64,000 bases of DNA from Elephas maximus indicus (GCF_024166365.1 NC_064834.1:52680001-52744000); one strand, 5' to 3'; positions 45,506 through 57,934 are shown, counted from the first letter of the stretch. Notes: a model not told the origin generated them from the letters alone. Translations and numbers: made by a program.

Positions 45506-45712
45506 AGAGCATAAGGTTTTGTGGCACAAGTTTGGATCTCCGTTCTACCACTTTCTAAATGCATACCTTGGGTAAATGTCTTCACCTCCCTTATTCTGTG
45601 CCCTTCTCTGCAAATAGTGGTAAAACCTACTCCACAGGGGTTGTGATGAGGATTAGAGAGCTTGTAAGTCTGGAATGCAACAGCTGTTCAACAAATGGTC
45701 AGTTTTACTGGT
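45506..45712 (+). mobile_element. MIR
   Basis: Diverged sense MIR with ttctaccactttctaaatgc, ctgcaaatagtggtaaaacc and gttgtgatgaggattagaga. Confidence 0.75.
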
Positions 45713-46479
45713 TCTGCGCTGGTGATCTGCATGGGGATGGGGTGGGGGGCCTAGTGCAGAGCACCCTGATGAAGTTCCTGTGGCGGAGGATGGGGTCATG
45801 GCAATCTTGGCGCCTGCCTGGAGGATGACTTAGGAGGAGGAGAAGCGCTGAGGCAAGGTGGGGCTGGGCAGGGACTGGGTTTCCAGTGAGCTTGGCAGTC
45901 ATCACCACTTCAACGCCCCCGCTCCCCACCCTCCTCAGGGAATCCCTGTCAGAACCAGAGCTCTAGCTCTGGGCTTACAGGGAGGGGCATCCCCCAAACT
46001 CACCTCCATCCATCTCTTTTATCTGGGCTGCTGAAGGGCTGGAGCTCCAATGGGGCCTCTGATGGGGAACAGATACAGACCAAGCGGAAGCAGCCGAGAA
46101 CTGTGCTGAGCTGGAGCTGAGGACCAGGCCAGGGGGTCAGTGAAGACAGATAAAGCTCAGTGCAGCTGGGGGCTCAGGGGATCCAGGGGGAAGGGCAGCA
46201 GGACGCTGAGGGCTACTGGGGAGAGGTAAGGGCCGGAAGCTTCTGATGGGACCCATGTCCAGGACTTCAAATGGCCAGACAGGTCCTCTAATGACTCTTT
46301 GGGAGGAGGGAAGGGGCAGAACTCCCTCCCCTGGGTGTGAGTGCAGGAAGGCCAAGGTGCCAGGGATGGGGGCTGGGCCCAGGGAGAAGCTGAGACTTAG
46401 AACAGGGGAGAGCCCTCAAGGGTCAGCCCTGTGGCAGAGTTTCTGGGGGCTGCCTTACCTTTAAGGTGGAGATGGGAAA

Positions 46480-46725
46480 AGGGTTGGTAAGTAATTCTGA
46501 GATTTTAGTTCCTGTTTTAATTAACTTTGAAGGGCTTGGGGCCTCCCCTAGCACCAGGGAAGGGAGCAGAGTTGACGTTTATTTTCGTCTTTTCCCTTTT
46601 AAAGACAATTTTATTAAATCACTTTGCTTTTATTCTGGCTTGAACATGGGGCTTTTAAATGGAAAAGTAATTATTTTGCCTAGTTTGCTTATGGAGAAAG
46701 GAGAGTCAAGAAAGAGACAGAGACA
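46480..46725. promoter_or_regulatory. Candidate conserved enhancer core
   Basis: AT-rich single-copy island with GTAATTCTGAGATTTTAG, TGTTTTAATTAACTTTG, ACAATTTTATTAAATCAC and GTAATTATTTTGCC. No coding frame or repeat family. Followed by CA-rich low-complexity DNA. Confidence 0.45.
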
Positions 46726-46749
46726 GAGAGGAAGAGCTGCAACCTCTGC

Positions 46750-47140
46750 CAGCACACACGCACACACGATCCTGCTCACAGTCACACCAGCGTCAGTGTC
46801 AACACACATACCCTAACACTGGCACAAAGTGATGCCCCTTGCCTACACTTCCCAAATATAGACACCTCAGTGCTTGCAAGCACACACCCACATTCTCCTG
46901 AAGACATGCTCTGTCACTACAGCCGCACTTAGAGACAACATTTCTCTCTCTCATATACACTCACAACACATTGTGTTCACAGTATCAGTGCCCTCACAGG
47001 CACCCCAGACACCCACTTCTGGGCATCCATGGGCACAGATGTACACACACACATGCACTAACATATGTGCACGCACTCTGAAGCCGATTGAGGCCCACCA
47101 TCATAAGTATACACGTGCACACACACTGAACAGACACACA
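46750..47140. repeat. Degenerate CA-rich tract
   Basis: Scattered CACACAC runs over about 400 bases (for example 46751-46767, 47044-47056, 47115-47124). They may derive from one or more decayed microsatellites. Confidence 0.6.
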
Positions 47141-47269
47141 ATGGCACAGACTCTCATTCTCAAACAAGTGTACTCTGACCAGGAGACTTTGGGACAGACT
47201 TGGGTGAAGGGGGCGTAGTCATGGAGAAGGCGGAGGAGTGGTGGAACTCTCCCTCTCATTGGGGTTCCT

Positions 47270-47478
47270 GTTATTGTTGTTAGGTACCATTGAGTTGGTT
47301 CCAACTCATAGCGATCCCAAGTGACAGAACAGAACTGCCCCATAGGGTTTTCTAGGCTGTAATCTTTATGGGAGCAGACCACCAGGTCTTTTCCCATGGA
47401 GCCCTTGGGTGGGTTCCAACCACCAACCTTTAGGTTGACAGCCAAGTTGCTTAATCATTGTGCCACCAGGGCTCCTAC
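47270..47478 (-). mobile_element. AfroSINE, long form with RTE tail, antisense
   Basis: Starts ttattgttgttaggtaccat and ends gccaccagggctccta. 10-bp duplication TGGGGTTCCT (47260-47269, 47479-47488). Confidence 0.94.
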
Positions 47479-47602
47479 TGGGGTTCCTAGGCCCCCAAAT
47501 CTACCTATCACCCACCCCCCACCCCCGCTACTCCACGAGCCCCTTTCGGTGTCCTTATAATAGTCCTGAATGATTGGTAGTGGCATGTGGTTTGAAGCGT
47601 CT

Positions 47603-47785
47603 GGGACAGAGTCGCTTCCTGCCGCCTACCAGCACCCAACCCAGATCCCTGGGGCAGAAGGAGGAGATCCCACAGTTTTCCTGGACTCCTCCGCCCCTCG
47701 CAGGGACCTAGGTTCTAACTCCGGCTTCTCCAACTCCTCCCCACCCGCCCCGCTGTGTGAACCGGCGTCCGAGGGGTTAAAACTT
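47603..47785 (+). repeat. Diverged ~170-bp local duplication, copy B
   Basis: Partner of 45228-45403. GC content is higher in this copy. Both copies translate in one frame to similar peptides ending SSPP(S/A)PLC, but the frames are short and no exon signals support a gene. Confidence 0.6.
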
Positions 47786-47992
47786 CGGTAGAGCACCCCA
47801 CTCCACCCCCACCCCTGGCTGGTACATCCAGGGCCAGTTCTCGGAGCCGTACCTGTACTTTGTCTTCATCTGTCACCCCTTCTGACAGTCAGATACATCT
47901 TGTGGGGGGGCGTGGGGGGCAGGGAAGCAATAATTAACCTCTCCCGCCTCATCCCCCAAATGCCTCGGCTGGCTGCAGCAGGATCTGCGCGA

Positions 47993-48090
47993 AGAAAGAG
48001 GGAAGGAGGGAAGAGATAGAGAAGGGAGAGGCGCGGAGGGAGAAATCCGGAGAGGAGCAGGAGAGAGGCCAGGAGGGAGCTAGGAGAAAG
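47993..48090. repeat. Purine-rich (GA) tract
   Basis: Nearly continuous A/G sequence (gaagaaagagggaaggaggg onward). No gene. Confidence 0.7.
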
Positions 48091-48597
48091 ACCTTGACTT
48101 TTGTATTGCCCTGCCAGGCTCTTTTCCTCACCTTTCTCCTCCTCAAGGACTGCAGGAGACGGAGGTGACTGGAGGATGTGGGAAATCCTAGTGCCTTGGC
48201 AAACGTATCACAATTTCAGCCGCTACTGTATGGAGGGACCTCTGGCTCCTCTTGGAGGCTGGGGTGGGTTTGGAGGGGGCAGTGGTGGGGTCGGGGTCAT
48301 ATATTAGCTTTGTCCAGGGGCAAGAAGGGAGAGAGTGTGTTGGGTATACGAAGGGGAACTGGGGGGCACCATTCTGGTGTTTCACGTTTATGGCTTGTGT
48401 TAAGGATTAATTTTTCTTACATTCAAGTGGGGGGAGAGGCCTTGGGTTATTCCTGGAGAAGGCAAGTGATCCAAGTGCCAAGGAACTGTGGGTCAAAGGG
48501 GGCTTCCCATTAGGAGTGGAAGACAGAGGGCACTTTTAAAAAGTAATCAGAGTTTCGAGAAGAAGGAGGAGACGCATTTGACTTCAGCTAGGTTCTT

Positions 48598-48670
48598 GGT
48601 TGAGGCAGGTGGAACTGAGTTAGGCAAGAAACATCTGCAACCAAGGAGGAAAACTTGGAGGGGCATAGAG
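48598..48670 (+). repeat. 73-bp local duplication, copy A
   Basis: Matches 50120-50192 without gaps, 7 mismatches in 73 bases by my count. Contains ggtggaactgagt and gcaagaaacatctgc. Not a repeat family I recognise. Confidence 0.85.
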
Positions 48671-48956
48671 TATTCCAGGTGCCCAGAATGGAGCTGGAGT
48701 TGGTACTGGAGTCGGGCCCTTGGCTGGAGAGCCGCAGCCACCATGGAAGGAGAGGTGTTGCTGTGACTGGTGCAGCTGGTGGAGGGGGGCAGAGAGACAG
48801 AGGCCTCCCTGCCTGACCATTGGGCAGCTTGCAGGTTGGGAGATTGTGGCCGTTTCCATCCCTTTGAGAAGTTGTTAGTCAAATCTGTCACCCTTACAGC
48901 ATCTGAGAAATAGGTCCTTTTCTCTAAGGTCCCTAACGGAGTTGTAGGCACGGCAC

Positions 48957-49085
48957 TGCTCATGAGTCAGGATCTCTGGGTTCTCATTCTGGCTGTGCCA
49001 CTAACAAGCTGTGTGACAGAGACAAGTCATTAACCTCTCTGGACTTCAACTGGCTCATTTATACATGGAGGGGAGGGGTTGATGA
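48957..49085 (+). mobile_element. MIR
   Basis: Contains ctggctgtgccactaacaag, ctgtgtgacagagacaagtc and aacctctctggacttcaact in MIR order. Confidence 0.75.
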
Positions 49086-50119
49086 AACAAATTCTATGGA
49101 CATTGCCAATACTGATGTCCTATAATCTAACTCCTTCTAAGGCCTGAGGAACCTTAAATTTAGACTCAGCTGTGTCCCCCCATACTCTGAACCTCTCCGA
49201 ACCTTGAGCATACACACAACTTTTCTTTATGCAGGCCAAAAGATGCTCGTGTGCTCGCGTTCTCAATCTCTCTCTCGTACACACACATACGCACACAGCC
49301 TCCTGGCCCCGTGTACTGTACATCCCAGACTCCCAATCATCCATAAAATTTGCTCTGATTGGAAAGGAGCTGGGGGCCAGGGTACCCCAACAGAAAAGCT
49401 GACTCTATGTATTTTTCTTAAAGAAAGAACGGAAAACAAAACAGAAAGCCTAGCAGAGCTGGAAAGTGGAACGCCAAGACAGGAAGTGATCACTGGAAAA
49501 GGTTTGACAAATGAGGAGAAGGGGCACTAGGAAAGGGAAGAGACACAGAAAGGCGTGGAGAGAGAAAGAACGAGAAGCCTCAGCTCACCTTCAGGGGACT
49601 CGCTGCTGAGAGTGAGGAGTGAAATGTGCTGACAGCCTTGTCAGAAAATCACCTCAAAGCTTCCACACCCAGGTCTGTCAGGTTACATCTCCCCAGGGGA
49701 GGAGCCCCTGTGAGTCACAGCTGCCTGTGTCCCCTGATTCTACCCACACCCACCCACCCACACACAGAGCCCTGTTCCAGAAGTAAGAATTAATCCCTGG
49801 CTATATTTATATTTTATTCATCTGGGGAGAGGAGAGAAGCAGGACTGCCTGGAGTGAGGCCACCTAGGGTGGCCATAAGTCACCCAGAGCAACATGGTGC
49901 CTAGGATTGAGCTGGTCTTCCTGGCAATTATGGCATTTAAATAGAGGTGGGCTTTCTCTAACAGCATGGTGTCTAGAACATGGGTCACCTAGGACAGATA
50001 GGGACCCTTGGTATAGGCTTATTTCCTCCTGAAGAGGAGGGCTGGGGTTTGGAGAGAATGGTTCAGGTAGCCTCATTTGTGGTATGGAGATTCTATTCCC
50101 CTAACTTCTGATGTCAGGT

Positions 50120-50192
50120 GGTTGAGGCAGGTGGAACTGAGTCAGGCAAGAAACATCTGCTGCCAAGGAGGTAAACCTGGACAGGCATAGAG
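50120..50192 (+). repeat. 73-bp local duplication, copy B
   Basis: Direct-orientation partner of 48598-48670, 1.52 kb downstream. Confidence 0.85.
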
Positions 50193-50359
50193 GGTTCCTC
50201 TGTCCCCTAATCCTCTTTGGATACACACTGGGGCTTCTCTGTCCCTGCCTCCTTTCTCCTACCTTCCTTTCTATATGAATAGGCCTGAAGTTTCAGCCCC
50301 AATCTTGTCTTTCACCCGGTCCCAGAGCTTCAACCATCACCTCAATAACATAACTACTT

Positions 50360-51165
50360 AATCTGAGCCTTTTGAAAATTCTTTCTATGTTCTTTATTTT
50401 TAAAATGTAGTACATAGATGTATGCTTATAAAAATTTCAAACAGTTTCAAAAAATTCAGGAGTACATAGAGTGAAAAATGAAAGCCCCCTTTCCTCCTTC
50501 CCTCTTGTCCTATTCTCTTATCCATAAGTAGCTGCTGTTAACAATTTAGTGTATATCCTTATTCGCCTTTTACATATTCACACCCCCTCCCACACACTAA
50601 CTCACGAATACATTTTTTAAAAAATTAAAATTATTAGATAGATTTATCATGCCATACTATTATTTTGCAATTTGCCTTTCTTACTCAAAGAATATCAGAG
50701 ATATTTTCCAGGTTAGTACATGAGGATATATCTCAATATATATGGATAACCCTCACATGTTGTTGTTGGGTTCTATCGACTGAATTCCAATTCATAGTGA
50801 CCCATGTGACAGAGTAGAACTGTCCCATAGGGTTTTCTTGGCTGTAATATTTATGGACATAGATCTCCAGGTGTTTCTCCCATGGGGCCAGTGGGTAGGT
50901 TTGAACCGCCAACCTTTCGGTTAGCAGCCGAGCGCTTAACCATTATACCACCAGGGTTTTTTATATCCCTCACATGGCACTCAATAATAGATCTAACCCA
51001 TTTCTTATTGATGGACCTTTAGGTTGGTTTCAAGTTTTTCCTCTCACAAACAATGCCACAGTGAGCCTCCGTGAATATGTCATTTTGCACAAAAATAAGT
51101 ATTTCTGTGATTCAGATTTCAAGAAGTGGGATTACTGGGTCAAAAGATATGCTCTGGATATCTAG
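50360..51165 (-). mobile_element. Ancient L1M 3'UTR fragment, antisense, split by AfroSINE
   Basis: Contains tttacatattcacaccccct, tgatggacctttaggttggt, catgtcattttgcac-like sequence and aagtgggattactgggtcaa, the typical reversed L1M sequence. Confidence 0.75.
50760..50966 (-). mobile_element. AfroSINE, long form, antisense
   Basis: Starts tgttgttgggttctatcgac and ends taccaccagggt. 10-bp duplication CCCTCACATG (50750-50759, 50967-50976). Confidence 0.94.
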
Positions 51166-51169
51166 CCCT

Positions 51170-51760
51170 GACCTCTCTCCCAAGCATGAGACCCATGTTT
51201 TCTACTGCCAGATGAAAATCTCCAAGCCCTTCAAACTCAACAAATGCAATACCAAACTCATTACCACTTCCTCTCCCAACCTGCCACTTTGCCTCCCAAC
51301 CTCCTTGCTTTGGTCAACATCATCCCTATACATGTTGTCACTCAAGCACAAAGATACACGGGTCATCTTTGATCAAGATGTCTATGTGTCCAGATTTGCC
51401 CTGTATTGTCCAATTTATGTGTGTTGCCCTGGTGAAATTATTAAGAACACTCCTTTATGCTTAAAACTGTTCTGGACTGTACAGTAAATTACAGTACAAT
51501 CTATCACCAAGTCCTACCAATTCTTCCTTCCTTCTTCCCTCTGTATCTTTCCATTGCATGGCTCAGGATCCCATCCTCATGCTTGAATTGGAACAACTGA
51601 CTCTAACTACCCTCCCCACTTTGCATCTCTCCTTCCTTCAACCCGCTCTTCCACTCCCACTGCCAGTCTTGTCTTTTTAGGCCACTACTTTGATCATATA
51701 ATTCTCGCTCCCCATTGCCTACAGAACTGAGTCCATTCAAGATCCGTCATACTGTTGTGG
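51170..51760 (+). mobile_element. L2 fragment
   Basis: Contains acgggtcatctttgatcaag, ccaccaagtcctaccaattc-like sequence and cccattgcctacagaactgag, matching the L2 ORF2 3' part. A different sequence (about 51385-51500) may be a further insertion. Confidence 0.6.
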
Positions 51761-53020
51761 TTCATCAGAGCAGATGATCTCCCATCCCCATAGGTCAGGA
51801 ATCTGTGATTATCTTATCTGGAGAAGGCAACAGAATCAGGAACTGGGTAAAATGATCTGTGCCACCCAAACCTGCATGAGATGGCATGGCATGAGAAAGA
51901 CAAATTAATAACCTATGAATAGAAAGGACTCCTTATGATCTGAATGAAGCCCAGAAGGTGGCTTTGTGTCTCTGAATTTAGATCTGGGAAGAGAGGCATA
52001 AAGAGAGGCCCTTTTGGGCAATACTCCCCCCATCTCATGCTTTCTCTCCCTTCTCACCACAATTCCAACCAGCCCTCCCCCAGTCCCCATCTCTTGTCCC
52101 AAGACTGCAGTCTTCAGAAAGATTTGTGTGTATGTGTGTGTGCTGGGTGGTTTCTGGTTGGCTCCCATCCAGCTGCTGCCTTTCCCTGAACTTCAGACCA
52201 ACTCTGAGCAGGGCCAGATAATGATCAAAGATCACAGGAATGCCCAGTCTTTGGGAGAGAGGGCCATTTAGTGTCTTTAGAGCTGGCCCTCAAGCCACTT
52301 CCTGCCGTACCCTGGGGGGAATACTCTGGAGAACCTTCAGTGCAGGCATTGTCAGAAATTCCTCCCCCACACCCACCGTGTTCACTGCCTCACCTGAGTC
52401 TTCAGGGTAAACCTCTGGAGCTCTTCACCAGACCAAAGGGCACCTGCAGCCTCTTCACTCTCTTGCTTGGCATTCCCTCCCCTTGCTCAGCTGTTGCCAA
52501 ATGGATGGGGAGCTTGGATGGGTCCTGGCAGCCAAACTCCAAATGGAGAAGGAGGCATCCTGGCCCCCTGCCAGTGTTCAGTCCATGGTAATTTGGCAGG
52601 GAAGTGCCAGCTGCATATATCTGCACATCTGTTTACGCCTCTGGCTTGTTATTTATTCTCTGCCTTTCATGGACTGCAGAGCCAGAGCACACCTCTACTC
52701 TTCCCAAGTTAGATTAACTGGGAAAGAAGGCTGGGACACTCAGTCACTACAATTGCCGATGCTCACTGAAGGGTATGCCTTATCCAGCAGCTGCTGCCAC
52801 TTTTCATAGAGACACAGAAGAGAGAAGTGGAGGAGAAGGAGGGAGAAGAAAACGGTGGGAGGAGAAGAGAAGTGAAGGGAGGGCTGTTAAGTTAGAGCCA
52901 TAGGGATGCTGGGAATACTTAAATCAGGTGAGCCAGGTCCCTCACCCCACTAGAGAGGGGCAAAGTTGGCCAGTCTTTCAAAACTATAACACAGACCTTC
53001 CTTCCTGCTAGACACTAGAT
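51761..53020. other. Single-copy stretch, no gene recognised
   Basis: No homology seen. A short TG run lies near 52127-52142 and a purine-rich segment at 52808-52880. Open frames look random. Confidence 0.4.
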
Positions 53021-53022
53021 TA

Positions 53023-53048
53023 CAGGATGTGTGTGTGTGTATGTGTGT
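53023..53048. repeat. TG microsatellite
   Basis: gtgtgtgtgtgtatgtgtg-type run. Confidence 0.85.
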
Positions 53049-53132
53049 TCTTGTATACTATGGATAAAAGTCAGTATGGGCATAAGACTTTTAACAGAAA
53101 CTAGGTAGAACTTTTTTTTTTAGGTAGAACAG

Positions 53133-54373
53133 CCATTCAAAAACAGCTGCAGGAGTATATCGACAGGGAACTGCCAGAAAATCAGGGCGGTTTCAGGAGA
53201 GGAAGTGGAACCAGGGATATCAGTGCTGATGTCAGATGGATCCTGGCTGAAAGCAGAGAATACCAGAAGGATGTTTACCTGTGTTTTATTGACTATGCAA
53301 AGGCATTCGACTGTGTGGACCATAACAAACTATGGATAACATTGCAAAGAATGGAATTCCAGAACACTTAATTGTACTCATGAGGAACCTTTACATAGAT
53401 CGAGAGGCAGTTGTTCAGACAGAACAAGGGGATACTGATTCGTTTAAAGTCAGGAAAGGTGTGCGTCAGGGTTGTATTCTTTCACCATGCCTATTTAATC
53501 TGTATGCTGAACAAATAATCCGAGAAGCTGGACTATATGAAGAAGAATGGGGCATCAGGATTGGAGGAAGACTCATTAACAACCTGTGTTATGCAGATGA
53601 CACAACCTTGCTTGCTGAAAGTGAAGAGGACTTAAAGCACTTACTAATGAAGATCAAAGACCACAGCCTTCAGAATGGATTACACCTCAACATAAAGAAA
53701 ACAAAAATCCTCACAACCAGACCAATGAGCAACATCATGATAAACAGAGAAAAGATTGAAGTTGTCAAGGATTTCATTTTACTTGGATCCACAATCAACA
53801 GCCATGGAAGAAGCCGTCAAGAAATCAAAAGATGCTTTGCATTGGGTATATCTGCTGCAAAGAACCTCTTTAAAGTGTTGAAGAGCAAAGATGTCACCTT
53901 GAAGACTAAGGTGCGCCTGACCCAAGCCATGGTATTTTCAATCGCATCATATGCATGTGAAAGCTAGACAATGAATAAGGAAGACTGAAGAAGAATTGAC
54001 GCCTTTGAGTTGTGGTGTTGGCGAAGAATATTGAATATACCACGGACTGCCAAAAGAATGAACAAATCTGTCTTGGAAGAAGTACAACCAGAATGCTCCT
54101 TAGAAGCAAGGATGGCGAGACTGCGTCTTACATACTCTGGACATGTTGTCAGGAGGGATCAGTCCCTAGAGAAGGACATCATGCTTGGCAGAGTACAGGG
54201 TTAGTGAAAAAGAGCAAGACCCTCAATGAGGTGGATTGACACAGTGGCTGCAACAATGAGCTCAAGCATACCAATGACTGTAAGGATGGCGCAGGGCTGG
54301 GCAGTGTTTCGTCCTGTTTTGCATAGGGTCACTATGAGTCGGAACCAATGTGACAGCACCTAACAACAACAAC
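53133..54373 (+). mobile_element. 5'-truncated RTE LINE, sense, inactive
   Basis: Encodes the reverse transcriptase from just before the RT core (NQGGFRRGSGTR) through YADD (codons 53590-53601) to the 3' tail cacctaacaacaacaacag. Perfect 11-bp duplication AGGTAGAACAG (53122-53132, 54374-54384). Damage: a one-base loss near 53351-53355 shifts frame, and in-frame stops occur at about 53965 and 53986. The frame 53332-53967 (211 codons) is the longest remnant. No endonuclease domain. Confidence 0.92.
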
Positions 54374-54475
54374 AGGTAGAACAGACTTCTTGAGGAGCTT
54401 AAATAACTTTTCTTAAAAAATTCCTGGGGCAAAGTTCCTGGCGATGAAAAACCAAAAAACAGGCTCTGTCCCTGG

Positions 54476-54605
54476 GATAAAGAAGGAGGAGTGAGAAGAG
54501 GGAAAGGAGGAAGCAGAGAGGGAGAAAGAAGAGGAAGAGGAGGAGAAGGAGGAAAAAGAATGCTGAAGAATGGGAAGCATGTTTGGGAGGGATAAAGAGG
54601 GAGAG
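54476..54605. repeat. Purine tract (GGA/GAA-rich)
   Basis: About 130 bases almost wholly A/G on the + strand, with imperfect mirror symmetry (gaagaggaagaggaggagaa region). Capable in principle of triplex (H-DNA) formation. Confidence 0.75.
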
Positions 54606-54619
54606 GTGGAGGAGCCTGA

Positions 54620-56855
54620 AGTTTGGCAATCCTTGAAATGGCGGTGGTGCTGTCCTTGGTACTGACCGACAGAGGCCCCAGGAATAGGAGTCCCCTGCCC
54701 TGCATGGGTACCCAAACTCCCTGCCATTTCCTTTGAAGGTGACTGGATGATTTCAAAGTAAGAGCAAAAGACTTGAAACTCATCTGGTGAGAATGGAATA
54801 CGCAGGTTTGATTTCTCCACTCTTACTCCATTCCCTTCTCTGGCCTTTCCCCAAAGCAACTCCCTGTCTAGTCAATGCTCCTTACAGGGGGCAGACAGGT
54901 GTGGGCTCAGAGGTAATCTGTGCAGGGCTCCTGGGTGAGGCTGCAGATACCTGATCCCTGGGGGGCCCTTGGCCTGAGACCAGCCTCGTGGAATAGATTG
55001 GCTGAAAGGTGCGGGTATCCAAAAGTTGGGAAGTGCTGGCCTGGACAGATTGAAAGCAGCCAGGTCTTGCCAAAAGTCTGGACAGACATTTTGCTGCCAT
55101 TTTCCATCCTCCTTCTCTGCAGAACTCAAATACCAACACCATGTTTCCCCCTCTTTAAAAAAATTACATGTAATGAGCTGTTCACAGGCAGATCTTGCAC
55201 AGATGGGGGTTTAATCACCTAGAATCTAAGCACACAGGCATTCCAGCTTAATCTAATTCCTGTCAGTTCATTAGGGGAAATATTCATCACCCAGAGATTA
55301 CAGCAGGGCAAAAACTCTGAATGGATTCTAAAGAGCTGTCAGCAGAGCAGGAACTGCACAAGCTGAGACAGAAGGCCAGATTGTGCAGAGGGCGCCTGGC
55401 AACCCCTTGCCATACCCTGACACCCCTGGTCCTACCAGGCCACTTCATAGGCTCCCCTTTTTTCCCAGTCAGTATAAATAATCACTGTTTTCAGGGACCA
55501 GGGACTGATGGAAAGATAGAAGAGAATATCAACCACCCTGGGGAATTCCTATTTAGAAGTGAGATACCTGGTCCCTACTTTTAGGAACCTCCAGTCTGAT
55601 GGGGAAGACATGATATCAACGCTCTAGACTATACTGTGAGCTCTCTGCAGAGTACTGACTTGTAAGTGATCAGACATCCTCATCCTAGAATTTCTATCAA
55701 GAGGCAAGAAAGAAGTCGCCTCCTGATGAAGGCATAGGTACCAGTTCCTGCAGCAAATCAGAAGCAGAAGTTGGGAGTAGAAGGCAGGGTGCAGACTCCA
55801 GACTAGAGGGTGTCATTACTTTCCTTCTGCCATGGGAGGCTGGGCCAGAGGAAGCCAGGAGGAGAGGATAAGGGATCTTTCTAAGAGTGACTCTTCCCAA
55901 ATACACAAGACCCTCACCAGTATCAAGTGACTTTTACCTCCTGGTACTGAGAATCTTGAATATTTTCCTGTAGTATCTGCCCACATCTCCACCTGATGTT
56001 TGGGGAACTTGTTTGTTTATTGCCTGTGGCTTTCCTGATGTCATCTCTTCCTGACATTTTTTTCTTTTCCTCCCAGAGCTAGACTTTGCCCTTCAAGCCC
56101 ATATTGCTTCCCATTACCATCTGTTCCTACACTTCAATCCCAGACAGGGTCTTGAGGGTAGAGAGAAGGTCGTCACCTGCAAAGTCTGTCTCTTCTGCCT
56201 GGATTCTCTGCCCTTTTGCTCACCTGGCCCAGAACAGAAGTCAGGGAGAGAGGGAACACGGAGCACGGGGCCTACCCTTGGGGCTGAGGGAGAGCCTCCT
56301 AGAGGAAGTACACTGAAGGTGAGACCTGGAGGATAAGTAGAAGATATCCATGTGTGGGGCAGGGGAGGATTTTCACCATTATGGGCCCTCCTGTTCCCTA
56401 TACTCCTTCTTTTCCAGACTCCTGGGATCCATTCTTAGCTCAGTGCCCTTCAGTTCAGTCTCCATCAGTCCTTCCCCTCTACCCACACTCTGTTCAGTAT
56501 TCAGCTTCCTCAGGGATCTGAGGGACTCTGAGACTACACCAGGACAATATCCCAAAGGGATTCAGTTGAAAGACTTTCAGACCTAGAGGAAGAGAATTCA
56601 AAGTGGTGGGGTCTGAATAGTCTTCAAAGGGAATGATCAGTGCCTACAAAGTCACCTAGACTCTGTCACTCTCTGGTCCACATCCTTATGAAGGAATCAT
56701 AGAGAGTGTCAAGAACCCAGGACAGAGGGCTAGGAACGTAGCAAAGGGGTCAAGATCCAGATAAGAAATGAAAAATCAGCTGAACCACAGTGAGACTTGA
56801 GTTATGAGGTGTGGGGGGATCCACAAATACCTTCACACTTGGGCACAGTTATAAC
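54620..56855. other. Mostly single-copy stretch, no gene recognised
   Basis: Except for the candidate regulatory island at 55160-55315, I see no structured feature. Open frames look random. Confidence 0.4.
55160..55315. promoter_or_regulatory. Candidate regulatory island
   Basis: AAATTACATGTAATGAGC (partly palindromic), GTTTAATCACC, GCTTAATCTAATTCC, GTTCATTAGGGG and GAGATTACAG: several homeodomain cores, including OTX/PITX-like TAATC, in a repeat-free patch. Confidence 0.33.
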
Positions 56856-56859
56856 CTAC

Positions 56860-57030
56860 TTGGGACTTGGGACCTGGGTTCTGCCACTGAATAGGCAGTG
56901 ATAACATAGTTCAATGGCCTGAGTTCAAACTTTTTTTCCCCACTTACTAGCTATGAAATCTATGGTCTGTGACTGTTTTGTATATGATTTCAGTTTCTTC
57001 ATCAGTCAGATTGAGAATCCAGGACAGAGA
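56860..57030 (+). mobile_element. MIR, diverged
   Basis: cctgggttctgccactgaat, cttactagctatgaaatcta and cagtttcttcatcagtcaga. Confidence 0.6.
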
Positions 57031-57934
57031 TTTACTACAAGAAATTGCCTTATGTGTTTGTGGGGTTTGGCACTCTGCATTTCTGATGCTTGATGGTGGC
57101 TCCTTACTAAAAGGGTGGACCTAAGAAGGACAGAACACACGCACAAACTGATTTTCATTATGCTACTGTGGAGGTTGGCCAAGCAAGTCCAAAATCTGTA
57201 GGGTGGGCAGAGGCAGTCAGGAAGGAAAGATCAGGAACAAGCTGGAACACCCTGGGCACTAGCAGAAGCTACTGTCCACAGGTAATCAACAAAAAAGAAT
57301 ATTGAGCAAAGGGAGAGCCATTGTAGAACTAGCTGCTGTTTGGAGTCTCCTTCATCAGGAAGAGCTCAAGGCCTTTCAAGGGCTGGCCTGATTAGATCAG
57401 GCCCACTTAGGATAATCTTCCTATCTTAAAGTCAACTGATTAGGGACTTCAATTACATCTTCAAATCCCTTTACAGCAGGACCTAGATTAGTGTGTGGCT
57501 GGATAATTGGGAGAAGGTGTGTGTATGCTACTAAATGGTTACTCCCCTCCCTTCCATTCTTACAGTTTAGCCTAACCTGGTTGACACAACAAAAAACCAT
57601 CACATGGGGAAATGTGATGGGGATTAGCTTTTAGATACTGTTTGGGAAGGTTCCTGATACATAGGAATCTCTCAATGTAGGCTGTAATTCTACACACTGA
57701 GAAGCTGGAGCACTTCTTCCTTCCGCAAAGGGTGGGTAAGGAGGTCCCATCCTTAGTTACCTTGGCCAGAAGTACGGGTGTCTCTGTGGGGCTCCTGAGG
57801 TTTGTGGACATGGCACAGGAGGGGGAGGATCTCAAGATTAACCAGCACTCTCAAGATCCCCTCCCCTAGCTGTTGGGGCCACCCATACCAGAACCATAGC
57901 AGCAGGTGATAGGAATGGCCCTTAGTGACCAGTG

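Noticed and set aside
46750..47140. CRISPR-like array of CA phrases
   Set aside because: Spacing and units are irregular, and the context is mammalian; simple repeat decay explains it.
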